A stretch of DNA of 64,000 bases from NCBI RefSeq assembly GCF_900102745.1, contig NZ_FMZF01000006.1, positions 217,559 through 281,558 on the forward strand. Direction: 5' to 3'. A model generated the notes under the pieces. That model saw nothing but the letters and a program-made list of their open reading frames with translations, did not search any database and was not told where the DNA came from. This document shows, one piece after another, positions 9,379 through 19,341 of this stretch; positions within the stretch are counted from its first letter, which is position 1; each line of letters opens with the position of its first letter. Made by a program: the position numbers and the translations under genes. The stretch is from Geodermatophilus telluris. GTDB lineage: Bacteria; Actinomycetota; Actinomycetes; Mycobacteriales; Geodermatophilaceae.

Positions 9379-10250
9379 GGATCGCGCTGGACCCGCAGAT
9401 GCTGCGGACGACGCCCCTGCTGGAGCTGCCCGACGAGGTGGCCCGGATGGGCTACGGGTGGATCGAGCTCTCGCCCCGCGAGGACCTGGTCCCCTTCTTC
9501 AAGCACCCCCGCATCGACACCGCCACCGTCCGGGCGTTCAAGTCCCGGCTGGCCGACGCCGGCGTCGGGATCACCTCGGTGCTGCCGGTCATGCGCTGGT
9601 CGGGGCCCGGTGAGGTGGAGCGGCAGGCGGCCGTGCGCTACTGGCGGCGCGCCATCGAGATCTGCGTCGAGCTCGGCGTGGACACGATGAACAGCGAGTT
9701 CAACGGCCGGCCCGAGGCCCCCGAGCTCGCCGAGGCGATGTTCTGGCGCTCGATGGAGGAGCTGCTGCCGGTGTTCGAGCGCGAGGGGATCCGGCTCGCG
9801 CTCGAGCCGCACCCAGACGACTTCATCGAGCTCGGCCACCCGGCGGTCGACATGGTCCGGGGCATCGACAGCCCGGGCGTGTCCTTCCTCTACTGCCTGC
9901 CGCACACGTTCCACCAGGGCGACGACGCACCGGGGGTCATCGCCCACGCCGGCGACCTGCTCACCCACGTGCACGTGGCCGACTCGATGGACCACCGCGC
10001 CTCCGACGGGCTGCGGTACATCACCAACCCGCCGGGCAACACCACCCGTGTGCACCAGCACATGGAGATCGGCCGGGGCGACGTCGACTTCGACGAGGCC
10101 TTCGCCGCCCTGGCCGGCATCGGCTTCGACGGCGTCCTGACCACCTGTGTCTTCGGCTGGGACGACCAGGCCCGCGAGTCCGGCACCCGGATGCTGCAGG
10201 CCATCCGCGAGCTGGTCACCAAGCACTTCCCCGACACCACCGTCTCCTGA
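9375..10250 (+). CDS. iolH: IolH-type sugar phosphate isomerase/epimerase
   Basis: This second 291-residue TIM-barrel epimerase-like protein starts M-R-I-A-L-D-P-Q-M. Metal-ligand patterns are L-E-P-H-P-D-D, H-T-F-H-Q-G-D, H-V-H-V-A-D and the Glu of H-M-E-I-G-R-G-D. It fits the IolH subfamily of inositol clusters, whose exact reaction is poorly settled. It is coupled to iolG by an ATGA overlap and followed 9 nt later by iolA, so it belongs to the same transcript. Confidence 0.75.
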   Translation: MRIALDPQMLRTTPLLELPDEVARMGYGWIELSPREDLVPFFKHPRIDTATVRAFKSRLADAGVGITSVLPVMRWSGPGEVERQAAVRYWRRAIEICVELGVDTMNSEFNGRPEAPELAEAMFWRSMEELLPVFEREGIRLALEPHPDDFIELGHPAVDMVRGIDSPGVSFLYCLPHTFHQGDDAPGVIAHAGDLLTHVHVADSMDHRASDGLRYITNPPGNTTRVHQHMEIGRGDVDFDEAFAALAGIGFDGVLTTCVFGWDDQARESGTRMLQAIRELVTKHFPDTTVS

Positions 10251-10259
10251 GGAGCGAGC

Positions 10260-11753
10260 ATGCCCACCGCCATCCCGCACTGGATCGACGGCGCCCGCCG
10301 CGAGGGCACCAGCGGCCGCACCGGCGAGGTCACCGACTCCGCGACCGGCGAGGTCACCGGCGAGGTCGCGCTGGCCAGCGTCGAGGAGGTCGACGCGGCC
10401 GTCGCCGCCGCGACGGCCGCCTTCCCCGCCTGGCGCGACACCTCCCTGGCCAAGCGCACCGCGGTGCTCTTCCGGTTCCGCGAGCTGCTCAACGCCCGCA
10501 AGCCCGAGCTCGCCGCGATCATCACCGCCGAGCACGGCAAGGTCCTCGACGACGCCCTCGGCGAGGTCTCCCGCGGCCAGGAGGTCGTCGAGTACGCCTG
10601 CGGCGTGCCCTCGCTGGTCCGCGGCGGGTTCACCGAGAACGCCTCGACCAACGTCGACGTGCACTCGATCCGCCAGCCGCTCGGTCCGGTGGCGGTCATC
10701 AGCCCGTTCAACTTCCCGGCGATGGTCCCGATGTGGTTCTTCCCCGTCGCGATCGCCACCGGCAACACCGTCGTCCTCAAGCCCAGCGAGCAGGACCCCT
10801 CCGCGGCGCTCTGGATGGCCGAGCTGTGGAAGGAGGCCGGGCTGCCCGACGGCGTGTTCAACGTCGCCCAGGGCGACAAGGTCGCCGTCGACCGGCTGCT
10901 GGAGCACCCCGACGTGAAGGCGGTGTCCTTCGTCGGGTCCACCGCGATCGCGCGCTACGTCTACGAGACCGGCACCCGGCACGGCAAGCGGGTGCAGGCC
11001 CTGGGCGGGGCGAAGAACCACATGGTCGTGCTGCCCGACGCCGACCTCGACCTCGCCGCCGACCAGGCGGTCAACTCCGGGTTCGGCTCGGCCGGCGAGC
11101 GGTGCATGGCCATCAGCGCGGTGCTCGCCGTCGGCGGGATCGGTGACGACCTGGTCGCCCGCATCGCCGAGCGCACCCGCACCCTGCGCACCGGCGACGG
11201 TCGCAAGGGCTGCGACATGGGGCCGCTGATCAGCGCCAAGCACCGCGACCGGGTCGCCTCCTACGTCGAGGCCGGCGAGCAGCAGGGCGCCAAGGTCGTC
11301 GTCGACGGCCGGCAGGTGACCCCCGACGGCGGCGAGGACGGCTTCTGGCTCGGCCCCACGCTGGTCGACCACGTCGAGCCGCACATGAGCGTCTACACCG
11401 ACGAGATCTTCGGCCCGGTGCTGTCGGTGCTGCGGGTGGACACCTACGAGCACGCCGTCGAGCTGATCAACGGCAACGAGTACGGCAACGGCACGGCCAT
11501 CTTCACCAACGACGGCGGCGCCGCCCGGCGCTTCCAGCACGAGGTGGAGGTCGGGATGATCGGGATCAACGTGCCCATCCCGGTGCCGATGGCCTACTAC
11601 TCCTTCGGCGGGTGGAAGAACAGCCTCTTCGGCGACTCCCACGCCCACGGCGCCGAGGGCGTGCACTTCTACACCCGGGGCAAGGTCGTCACCTCCCGCT
11701 GGCTCGACCCCAGCCACGGCGGCCTCAACCTCGGCTTCCCGCAGAACACCTGA
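10260..11753 (+). CDS. iolA: CoA-acylating (methyl)malonate-semialdehyde dehydrogenase
   Basis: IolA/MmsA converts malonate semialdehyde to acetyl-CoA and CO2, the last inositol step, and also acts on methylmalonate semialdehyde. The 497-residue aldehyde dehydrogenase has the family's F-N-F-P-A-M-V-P motif, F-V-G-S-T in the cofactor region and the nucleophile Cys in G-S-A-G-E-R-C-M. The ATG start follows a GGAGCGAG site. A strong hairpin begins 6 nt past the stop, so it closes the operon. Confidence 0.93.
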   Translation: MPTAIPHWIDGARREGTSGRTGEVTDSATGEVTGEVALASVEEVDAAVAAATAAFPAWRDTSLAKRTAVLFRFRELLNARKPELAAIITAEHGKVLDDALGEVSRGQEVVEYACGVPSLVRGGFTENASTNVDVHSIRQPLGPVAVISPFNFPAMVPMWFFPVAIATGNTVVLKPSEQDPSAALWMAELWKEAGLPDGVFNVAQGDKVAVDRLLEHPDVKAVSFVGSTAIARYVYETGTRHGKRVQALGGAKNHMVVLPDADLDLAADQAVNSGFGSAGERCMAISAVLAVGGIGDDLVARIAERTRTLRTGDGRKGCDMGPLISAKHRDRVASYVEAGEQQGAKVVVDGRQVTPDGGEDGFWLGPTLVDHVEPHMSVYTDEIFGPVLSVLRVDTYEHAVELINGNEYGNGTAIFTNDGGAARRFQHEVEVGMIGINVPIPVPMAYYSFGGWKNSLFGDSHAHGAEGVHFYTRGKVVTSRWLDPSHGGLNLGFPQNT

Positions 11754-11758
11754 CGCCC

Positions 11759-11798
11759 GGCCGGCGCCGGTGGGGACCCGTCCCCGCCGGCGCCGGCC
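11759..11798 (+). terminator. Terminator of the inositol operon
   Basis: Arms GGCCGGCGCCGG and CCGGCGCCGGCC are perfectly complementary. An inner stem GGGGAC/GTCCCC caps the hairpin after a single T/G step. It lies directly after iolA and separates the operon from the following SDR gene. Confidence 0.75.
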
Positions 11799-11835
11799 GC
11801 CCTCCCGCACCCACCGACACACGAGGACCGAGGAC

Positions 11836-12690
11836 ATGGCCCAGACAGCGTTCGACCCCAACCGCTTCGCCGGGAGGGTCGCCTTCATCAGCGGCGCCGG
11901 GCGGGGCCAGGGCCGGCAGTTCGCCGTCGACCTCGCGAAGGAGGGCGCTGACATCGTCGGCTTCGACGTCTGCGAGGACATCCCCGGCGCCAGCACGCCG
12001 ATGGCCACCAAGGCCGACCTCGAGGAGACCCGCGCCCTCGTGGAGGCCACCGGCCGGCGGATGGTCGCCGAGCGCGCCGACGTCCGCGACTACGCCGCCG
12101 TCGAGGCGGTGCTGCAGAAGGGCCTGGCCGCGTTCGGCCGGGTCGACGTCGTGGTGGCCAACGCCGGCATCTGCTGCGGCGCCGGGCCGTTCTGGGAGAT
12201 CGGCCTGCAGGAGTGGAAGGACACCGTCGACACCGACCTCACCGGCGTCTGGCACACCGTCCGCGCCGCCACCCCCGCGATGATCGAGGGCGGCCGCGGC
12301 GGCGCGATCGTCATGATCGCCTCGGCCGGCGCGACGAAGGGCTTCCCGAACATCACCCACTACGTCGCGGCCAAGACCGCGCTGGTGGGGATGCTCAAGC
12401 CGATGGCCGCCGAGCTCGGCCCGCACTCCATCCGGGTCAACGCGCTCTCCCCCACCAACGTCAACACGGCCATCTACATGACCGAGACGAACAAGCGGCT
12501 CTTCCTCCCCGACAACCCGAACCCCACCGACGAGGAGTACGAGATCGCCTCCCGGCCCCAGCACGTGCTGCCCATCGGCTGGATGGAGACCCGGGACACC
12601 TCGGCCGCGCTGCGCTACCTCGCCTCCGACGACGCCCGCTACGTCACCGGGCTGGAGCTGCGGGTCGACGCCGGGGTGGTGCTGCGCTGA
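11836..12690 (+). CDS. Mycofactocin-dependent-type SDR oxidoreductase
   Basis: This 284-residue short-chain dehydrogenase has G-A-G-R-G-Q-G-R (cofactor loop, residues 20-27), Ser163 and Y176-x-x-x-K180. After the second beta strand it carries the insertion typical of mycofactocin-coupled SDRs (residues 44-65, containing PMATKADLEE), which is thought to keep NAD(H) bound so that mycofactocin is the external electron acceptor. The alcohol substrate is unknown. It sits after the inositol terminator with its own ribosome site and may oxidise a polyol or related alcohol; that link is speculative. Confidence 0.85.
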   Translation: MAQTAFDPNRFAGRVAFISGAGRGQGRQFAVDLAKEGADIVGFDVCEDIPGASTPMATKADLEETRALVEATGRRMVAERADVRDYAAVEAVLQKGLAAFGRVDVVVANAGICCGAGPFWEIGLQEWKDTVDTDLTGVWHTVRAATPAMIEGGRGGAIVMIASAGATKGFPNITHYVAAKTALVGMLKPMAAELGPHSIRVNALSPTNVNTAIYMTETNKRLFLPDNPNPTDEEYEIASRPQHVLPIGWMETRDTSAALRYLASDDARYVTGLELRVDAGVVLR

Positions 12691-12695
12691 ACCGG

Positions 12696-12727
12696 CCCTA
12701 CCGGCCGGGGTCCGCCGGCCGATAGGG
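12696..12727. terminator. Bidirectional hairpin at SDR/Lrp junction
   Basis: CCCTACCGGCCGG (12696-12708) pairs with CCGGCCGATAGGG (12715-12727) with one mismatch and a 6-nt loop. It overlaps the last codons of the convergent Lrp-type gene, so it can serve both transcripts. Confidence 0.6.
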
Positions 12728-13219
12728 CGAGCGGCCCGACCCGCGGGCCGCCTCGGAGGCGAGCAGGGGCAGCGTCCGCCACGCCACGAGCTCCGAGAGC
12801 ACCACCACGCTGGTGGAGCGGACCACCGCCGCGGACCGGTTGAGGTCGACCAGGATCTGCTGCAGCGCCTCGTGCGATCGCGCAGCCACCCGGCACAGCA
12901 CGTCGCCGCTGCCGGTGGTGGCGTGCGCCTCCAGCACGCCGGGGATGGCCTCGAGGTCGCGGCGGACGGCGTCGATGGCGCCCTGCGCGATCTCCAGGGT
13001 GACGAAGGCCTGCACGCCGAAGCCCGCCGCGGCGACGTCGACGTCGGGGCCGTGGCCGGTGACCACGCCCGCCTCCTCCAGGCGCGCCAGCCGGGCGGTC
13101 ACCGTCGCGCGGGCCACGCCGGTGCGCCGGGACAGCTCCAGGTCGCCGGCGCGGGGGTGCTCCCGCAGCGCGGTGAGCAGGGCGACGTCCAGCGCGTCGA
13201 GCGGCCGACCCGGGGTCAC
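12698..13219 (-). CDS. Lrp/AsnC-family transcriptional regulator
   Basis: This 173-residue protein has an N-terminal AsnC-type winged helix (about residues 8-55, L-S-R-R-T-G-V-A-R-A-T-V) and a C-terminal RAM effector domain (about 70-145). The GTG start at 13219 gives the standard family beginning. It is transcribed away from hppD across a 156-bp shared promoter region, so it most likely controls tyrosine/4-hydroxyphenylpyruvate catabolism in response to an amino acid. Lrp-type regulators beside hpd genes are common in actinobacteria; direct control here is inference. Confidence 0.88.
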   Translation of the reverse strand: MTPGRPLDALDVALLTALREHPRAGDLELSRRTGVARATVTARLARLEEAGVVTGHGPDVDVAAAGFGVQAFVTLEIAQGAIDAVRRDLEAIPGVLEAHATTGSGDVLCRVAARSHEALQQILVDLNRSAAVVRSTSVVVLSELVAWRTLPLLASEAARGSGRSPYRPADPGR

Positions 13220-13231
13220 GGTGCCTCCAGC

Positions 13232-13281
13232 TGTGCTCGTTGCCCACCCTGCGCCGGGTGCAGCTGTGCCATCTGAGCACA
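13232..13281. promoter_or_regulatory. Possible Lrp-type operator between regulator and hppD
   Basis: TGTGCTC (13232-13238) and GAGCACA (13275-13281) form an inverted repeat with 36 nt between arms, centred in the divergent intergenic region. Lrp octamers can bind such spaced sites. This is a weak, motif-only call. Confidence 0.3.
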
Positions 13282-13321
13282 CCGGGCAGTCCCAGCGGCA
13301 CCGGTTGCCCAGCCCGGGTGA

Positions 13322-14581
<1,260 letters not shown>

Positions 14582-14612
14582 CCCGGCGCCCGCCGTCTGG
14601 GCCACCGCCGGG

Positions 14613-14672
14613 GAGGCAGTCGTGGTCGGCGACACGGGCGGACACGCCGTGCCCGGCGACCACGACTGCCTC
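14613..14672. terminator. Long-stem hairpin between hppD and transketolase-like gene
   Basis: Two perfect 16-nt arms, GAGGCAGTCGTGGTCG (14613-14628) and its complement (14657-14672), flank a 28-nt loop that itself contains GC-rich complementarity. The element lies between convergent stops and probably terminates both transcripts. Confidence 0.6.
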
Positions 14673-14686
14673 TTCGGCCGGAGAGG

Positions 14687-17011
14687 TCAGTCGACCAGGT
14701 CCAGCGCGGCGCCCACCAGCGAGTCGACGTCGAGGCCGTGGGAGCGGTACACGCTGTCGAGGTCGCCGGACTGCCCGAAGCGGGTCACGCCCAGGTGGGT
14801 GGCCGGCACGCCGCGCACCCCGGCCAGGAACGCCAGCGTGTGCGGGTGGCCGTCGAGCACGGTGACCAGCGGCGTGGCCCGCTCGGCGGGGAACACCGCG
14901 TCGAGCACCCAGCCGGGCGCCTCGTCCAGCCCGCGGCGGGCCTGCACCGCCCGGAACAGCAGGTCGGGGCTGGTCACGACGACGACGTCGGCGGGGAAGC
15001 CGAGCCCGTCGAGCCGCTCGGCGGCGGCCAGCGCCTCGGGGACGACGGCGCCCACCGCGGCGAGGGTGACCGCCGGGCGCGGCACCCGCCGCAGCGGGTA
15101 GGCGCCGGCCACGACCTGGCGGCGGCGCCGCTCGCGGGCCGCGGGGTCGGCCGGGACGGCGGCCAGCGCCTGGTCCACCGGCCGGGTGGAGAGCCGGACG
15201 TAGGAGCTCGACCCGCCCGGCCGCCCCATCTGCCCGAGCGCGGCCAGCAGGCACCACTCGGTGTCCAGGGCGAACGCCGGCTCGTAGGACAGGCAGCCGG
15301 GCTGCTCCAGCCCGATCGACGGCGTGGTGATCGACTGGTGCGCACCGCCCTCGGGGGCCAGCGTGACCCCGGAGGGCGTGCCCACCAGCAGCGACTGCCC
15401 GCCGGCGTAGACCGTGAACGACCACGGCTCCAGCGCCCGCTCGACGAACGGGTCGTAGAGGACGCCGACCGGCAGCAGCGGCTGCCCCCACCGCGACCAG
15501 GTGGCGCCCAGCTCGCCGATCGCGCCGACCAGGTTGGTCTCGGCGATGCCGAGCTCCACGTGCTGGCCCGACGGCCGCTCCCGCCAGTGCAGGATCGTCT
15601 CGGCGTCGTCGGCGAACCAGTCGCGGCGGTCCTCGTGCGACCACACGCCCACCTTGTTCACCCAGCCGCCGAGGTTGGTCGAGCTCGACACGTCGGGGCT
15701 GACGGTCACCACCCGCCGGCCCACCTCGGGCGCGGCCCGGTTGAGGTCGAGCAGCGTGCGGCCCAGCGCCGCCTGCGTCGTCGCCGTCCCCGACGGGGTG
15801 CGGCCGAGGTCGGCCGGCACCGGCGGCGGCACCTGGGGCGCGACGTCGGTGCGCCGCAGCCGGCCGGCGGCCGCGGCGAGCAGCCGGCCGGGCGCGCTGT
15901 CGGCGGGGAAGCCCGCCCAGGGATCGGCCGGGTCGACGCCGACGTGCCCGGCCAGCTCGTGCAGCTGGGCCTCGGTGAGCAGCGCGGAGTGGTTCTGCGG
16001 GTGGCCCTCGGTGGCCAGCCCGTAGCCCTTGAGCGTGTAGGCGATGACCACGGTGGGCCGGGTGTCGTCGATCCGGGTGAACGCCTGGCGCAGCGCGGCG
16101 AGGTCGTGGCCACCGAGGTTGCGCACCGCGGCCACCAGCTCGTCGTCGGGCACGCCGGCGACGAGCGCGGCGACGTCGTCCGCGCCGGGCCCCTCCCCGG
16201 GCAGCGTCCGGCGGACCTCGTCGGGGGTGCGGCGCAGCATCCGCTGGTACTCGGCGTTGCTCATCCCGTCGATGCGGTCGCGCAGCGCCGGCCCTCCGGG
16301 GCGGGTGAACAGCCCCTCGAGCAGCGCGCCGTACTTGACGGTGAGCACTTGCCAGCCGGCGGCGGCGAACATGCCCTGCAGCCGGGTGGCGCCCATCGTG
16401 GGGACGACGCGGTCGAGCGACTGCCGGTTGAGGTCGACCACCCACACGACCTCACCGAGCTCGGCCACCATCGGGTCGAGGACGGCCTCCCACACCGCGC
16501 CCTCGTCGAGCTCGGCGTCGCCGACCAGCGACCACTGCCGGCCCGTCCCGCCGGCGCCGAACTGGGTGTTGACGTAGCGGCGGGCCAGCGCGCCCCAGAT
16601 CGGGGCGGTGGCGCCGATGCCGACCGAGCCGGTCGAGTAGTCGGCCGGGACGGGGTCCTTCAGGCGCGAGGGGTAGGACTGCAGCCCGCCGAACGCGCGC
16701 AGCGTGGTCAGCCAGGAGGCGTCGAGCTGCCCGAGCAGGAACTCCAGGGCGTGCAGCACCGGGGAGGCGTGCGGCTTGACGCTCACCCGGTCGTCGGCGC
16801 GCAGGTGCTCCAGCCACAGCGCCGTCATGATCGTCACCATCGACGCGCTGGAGGCCTGGTGGCCGCCCACCTTCAGGCCCGAGGGGTCGGTCCGCACCCG
16901 GTTGGCGTGGTCCACCACCGCCGTCGCCAGCCACAGCACGCGCTGCTCGACCTCCCGCAGCGCGGCGTCGTCGGAGCCGGTCGCGGGCGGTCGCGGGGCG
17001 GTGAGCGTCAT
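14687..17011 (-). CDS. Transketolase / pyruvate dehydrogenase E1-like ThDP enzyme
   Basis: This 774-residue protein is built like transketolase and homodimeric PDH E1. An N-terminal ThDP-binding half has G-H-Q-A-S-S-A-S-M and G-D-A-E-L-D-E-G-A-V-W with the downstream D-L-N-R-Q. A pyrimidine-binding domain follows (V-E-L-G-I-A-E-T-N-L), then a C-terminal transketolase domain. It is shorter than AceE (about 890-920 residues), lacks an obvious E2-binding N-terminus and has no E2/E3 neighbours. Substrate is unknown; nearness to hppD hints at aromatic or keto-acid metabolism. The ATG at 17011 follows AGGAGA. Confidence 0.8.
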   Translation of the reverse strand: MTLTAPRPPATGSDDAALREVEQRVLWLATAVVDHANRVRTDPSGLKVGGHQASSASMVTIMTALWLEHLRADDRVSVKPHASPVLHALEFLLGQLDASWLTTLRAFGGLQSYPSRLKDPVPADYSTGSVGIGATAPIWGALARRYVNTQFGAGGTGRQWSLVGDAELDEGAVWEAVLDPMVAELGEVVWVVDLNRQSLDRVVPTMGATRLQGMFAAAGWQVLTVKYGALLEGLFTRPGGPALRDRIDGMSNAEYQRMLRRTPDEVRRTLPGEGPGADDVAALVAGVPDDELVAAVRNLGGHDLAALRQAFTRIDDTRPTVVIAYTLKGYGLATEGHPQNHSALLTEAQLHELAGHVGVDPADPWAGFPADSAPGRLLAAAAGRLRRTDVAPQVPPPVPADLGRTPSGTATTQAALGRTLLDLNRAAPEVGRRVVTVSPDVSSSTNLGGWVNKVGVWSHEDRRDWFADDAETILHWRERPSGQHVELGIAETNLVGAIGELGATWSRWGQPLLPVGVLYDPFVERALEPWSFTVYAGGQSLLVGTPSGVTLAPEGGAHQSITTPSIGLEQPGCLSYEPAFALDTEWCLLAALGQMGRPGGSSSYVRLSTRPVDQALAAVPADPAARERRRRQVVAGAYPLRRVPRPAVTLAAVGAVVPEALAAAERLDGLGFPADVVVVTSPDLLFRAVQARRGLDEAPGWVLDAVFPAERATPLVTVLDGHPHTLAFLAGVRGVPATHLGVTRFGQSGDLDSVYRSHGLDVDSLVGAALDLVD

Positions 17012-17082
17012 GGTCTCTCCTGTCGGACGGTGGGGCACCAGGATGGCGGGTGCCCGCGCCGCCGTCGCGAGAGGACCCGCCC

Positions 17083-17466
17083 ATGACCACGGACCCGTCC
17101 CCGACCGCAGACCCGTCCGCACCGGACCGCGCGGCGCGGCTGCGCGCGCTGTACCGGGCCTTCACCGCCCGCGACCTCGACGCGGTGCTGGCCGCGATGA
17201 GCCCCGACGTCGACTGGCCCAACGGCTGGGAGGGCGGCCGCGTGCACGGGCACGACGGCGTGCGCGCCTACTGGGAGCGGCAGTGGGCGCAGATCCGGCC
17301 CCTGCTGCGGCCGACCGGCGTGCAGGAGCGGCCCGACGGCTCGGTGGCGGTGACCGTGGCGATGACCGTGCGCGACCCCGGCGGCACGGTGCTGTCGCGG
17401 GAGACCGTGCGGCACGTGTACCGCTTCGCCGGCGACCTCGTGCGGCGGATGGACGTCGAGCGGTAG
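17083..17466 (+). CDS. NTF2/SnoaL-like family protein
   Basis: This 127-residue cone-fold protein shows typical SnoaL-like features: L-Y-R-A-F-T-A-R-D-L-D-A at the N-terminus, P-D-V-D-W-P-N in the first strand and a V-T-V-A-M-T-V strand near the middle. Such proteins include small isomerases, hydrolases and non-enzymatic binders; the function is unknown. The ATG at 17083 follows GAGAGGA. Its last codons are part of a 15-bp tandem triplication that continues past the stop. Confidence 0.7.
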   Translation: MTTDPSPTADPSAPDRAARLRALYRAFTARDLDAVLAAMSPDVDWPNGWEGGRVHGHDGVRAYWERQWAQIRPLLRPTGVQERPDGSVAVTVAMTVRDPGGTVLSRETVRHVYRFAGDLVRRMDVER

Positions 17467-17495
17467 GACGTCGAGCGGGTGGACGTCGAGCAGTG
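17451..17495 (+). repeat. 15-bp tandem repeat, three units, across a stop codon
   Basis: Units GGACGTCGAGCGGTA, GGACGTCGAGCGGGT and GGACGTCGAGCAGTG lie head to tail. The first contains the end of the NTF2-like gene and supplies the T-A of its TAG stop; the other two would encode more of the same D-V-E-R/Q motif. It is a recent local duplication. Confidence 0.85.
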
Positions 17496-17526
17496 GGCCC
17501 CGGCCGGCGGTCCGGCCGGGGCCCAC
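17493..17526. terminator. Bidirectional terminator
   Basis: A perfect 15-bp stem (GTGGGCCCCGGCCGG with its complement) has a 4-nt CGGT loop. It lies between the NTF2-like gene and the convergent alcohol dehydrogenase gene. Confidence 0.8.
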
Positions 17527-17533
17527 CCGGTGC

Positions 17534-18559
17534 TCACGGCACGAGGATCGCGCGCCCCCGCACCTTGCCGGCATCGAGGTCGCGGATGGCGTCCACGGCC
17601 CGGTCCAGCGGGTACTGCTGGGTGTGCAGGGTGACCTTCCCGGCCTGGGCGAGCACCATCAGCTCGGCCAGGTCGGTGTAGGTGCCGACGATGTTGCCGA
17701 CGACGTTCTTCTCGCCGGCGACGAACTCCAGCGTCGGGATGCGCAGCTCGCCGCCGTAGCCGATGACGTAGAGCGAGCCGGCCGGGGCGGTCATGTGCCA
17801 GCCGTCCGTCTCCGCGCCCTGCTCGGCGACGAAGTCGAAGACGACGTCCGCGCCGCCGCCGGTGAGCTCCTGCACCGCCTGCACCTGGTCGCCGTCGGCG
17901 ACCACGGTCTCGTCCGCCCCGATCTGGCGGGCGAGCTCGAGCGCCTCGGGGTTGCGGTCGACGACGACCACCCGGGTGCCCGACAGCGCGGCCAGGCACT
18001 GCACGCCGATGTGGCCGAGCCCGCCCGCGCCCTGCACGACCGCCGTCGTGCCCGGGTGCAGCAGCGGCAGCGCCTTGCGCACGGCGTGGTAGGCGGTGAT
18101 GCCGGCGTCGGCGAGCGCGGCGACGTCCGCCGGGTTGGTCGACGGGTCGAGCTTCACGCAGGCACGGGCCGTGGTGCGCAGGTACTCGGCCATGCCGCCG
18201 TCGTCGTTGCTCAGCCCGGGGAAGAAGGCGTGCTCGCACTGCATGTCGCGGCCGGCGCGGCAGGCCAGGCACAGCCCGCAGCTCGGCTGCGGGTGCAGGA
18301 TCACGGTGTCCCCGACGGCGACGTTGGTGACCCCCTCCCCCACCTGGTGCACCCAGCCGGCGTTCTCGTGCCCGATCACGTAGGGCAGCTCGGGGTTCTG
18401 GATGTCGGCCCACTGGCCCTCGAGGATGTGCAGGTCGGTGCGGCACACCCCCGCCCCGCCGATCTTGACGATGACGTCGAGGGGTCCCTGGAGCTGCGGC
18501 TCCGGGACGTCGTCGATGCGGGGGTCGACGTGGTACTCGTGCACGCGGACGGCCTTCAT
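17534..18559 (-). CDS. Zinc-dependent NAD(P) alcohol dehydrogenase
   Basis: This 341-residue medium-chain dehydrogenase has catalytic zinc ligands Cys39 and His64-Glu65 (G-H-E-N-A-G). Structural zinc cysteines are at 94, 97, 100 and 108, and the Rossmann motif is G-A-G-G-L-G-H-I-G. It is the third gene of a 4-bp-overlapping operon after an amidohydrolase and a DUF59 protein. The same order occurs downstream of propane monooxygenase genes in Mycobacterium, Rhodococcus and Gordonia, where the ADH oxidises the resulting alcohol. A substrate such as 2-propanol is a family-based inference. Confidence 0.88.
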   Translation of the reverse strand: MKAVRVHEYHVDPRIDDVPEPQLQGPLDVIVKIGGAGVCRTDLHILEGQWADIQNPELPYVIGHENAGWVHQVGEGVTNVAVGDTVILHPQPSCGLCLACRAGRDMQCEHAFFPGLSNDDGGMAEYLRTTARACVKLDPSTNPADVAALADAGITAYHAVRKALPLLHPGTTAVVQGAGGLGHIGVQCLAALSGTRVVVVDRNPEALELARQIGADETVVADGDQVQAVQELTGGGADVVFDFVAEQGAETDGWHMTAPAGSLYVIGYGGELRIPTLEFVAGEKNVVGNIVGTYTDLAELMVLAQAGKVTLHTQQYPLDRAVDAIRDLDAGKVRGRAILVP

Positions 18560-19341
18560 GAGCGCACCTCCAGGGGCAGCAGGGGACGGTCCTCGGGTCG
18601 GGGCGTCTGGTCGGCCTCGGACCCGGGGTAGCGGGTGGTGAGCAGGCCGCGGCAGAAGTGCGCGTTGCCGTCGACCGAGATGCGCACCGAGCGGGCCCGG
18701 CGCAGGAAGTGCGCCGCGGCGTCGCCGGCGGGGCGGGTGCCGTCGGCCTCGACCAGCACCGGGGACGCGGGGTCCAGCGGCAGGCCCACCGCGGCCCGGC
18801 GGCGCAGCAGCGCCCCGGTGGTGGGCTCCCCCGCCGGCAGGTCGCCCAGGGTGAGCGCGGCGACGTCGACGGCCGGGTCGAGCCGGAGCAGGGCGGTGAC
18901 CGCCCGCTCCATCGCGGCGGTGTGCGCCTTGCGGGTGAAGGTCGCCCGCAGCTCGTCGAGCGACTGCTCCGCCTCGTGCCCGAAGGTGCCCCGGTAGCCC
19001 AGGCCCGCGGCCAGGCCGCGGTTGATCAGCTCGGAGTCGTGGTGGTCGTCGAGCTCGACAACCACCCGCGCCACCCCGGGCAGGCCCGAGACCGCGTCGT
19101 GGGCGTCGGAGACCATCAGCCAGGCGAAGTTGGGCGCACAGAACGAGGTGGGCAGCCGCAGGTGCACCTCGACGCGCACCCCGTCGTCGGTGTCGTCGTC
19201 GGTGTCGTCGACCGCCACCGAGCGGACGAAGCCGACGTCGGTGATCGGCTCGTCGAGCTCGGGGTCGACGACGGTGCCGAGCGCCGCGCGCACCGCCGCC
19301 TCGTCGACCCGGGCGGCCCGGGCGGGGAGGACGGCCGTCAT
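18556..19341 (-). CDS. DUF59/MIP18-type protein of alkane monooxygenase clusters
   Basis: This 261-residue protein has an N-terminal DUF59/MIP18-like domain with V-V-D-P-E-L-D-E-P-I-T-D-V-G-F (residues about 23-37) and a single F-C-A-P-N cysteine motif, as in iron-sulfur assembly factors. The C-terminal half has no recognised domain. An Asp-rich insert (D-D-T-D-D-D-T-D-D) lies in the loop after the first strand pair. Homologues sit between an amidohydrolase and an ADH in Mim/Prm clusters, where they may help mature the di-iron monooxygenase. Both ends overlap neighbours by 4 bp. Confidence 0.75.
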   Translation of the reverse strand: MTAVLPARAARVDEAAVRAALGTVVDPELDEPITDVGFVRSVAVDDTDDDTDDGVRVEVHLRLPTSFCAPNFAWLMVSDAHDAVSGLPGVARVVVELDDHHDSELINRGLAAGLGYRGTFGHEAEQSLDELRATFTRKAHTAAMERAVTALLRLDPAVDVAALTLGDLPAGEPTTGALLRRRAAVGLPLDPASPVLVEADGTRPAGDAAAHFLRRARSVRISVDGNAHFCRGLLTTRYPGSEADQTPRPEDRPLLPLEVRS

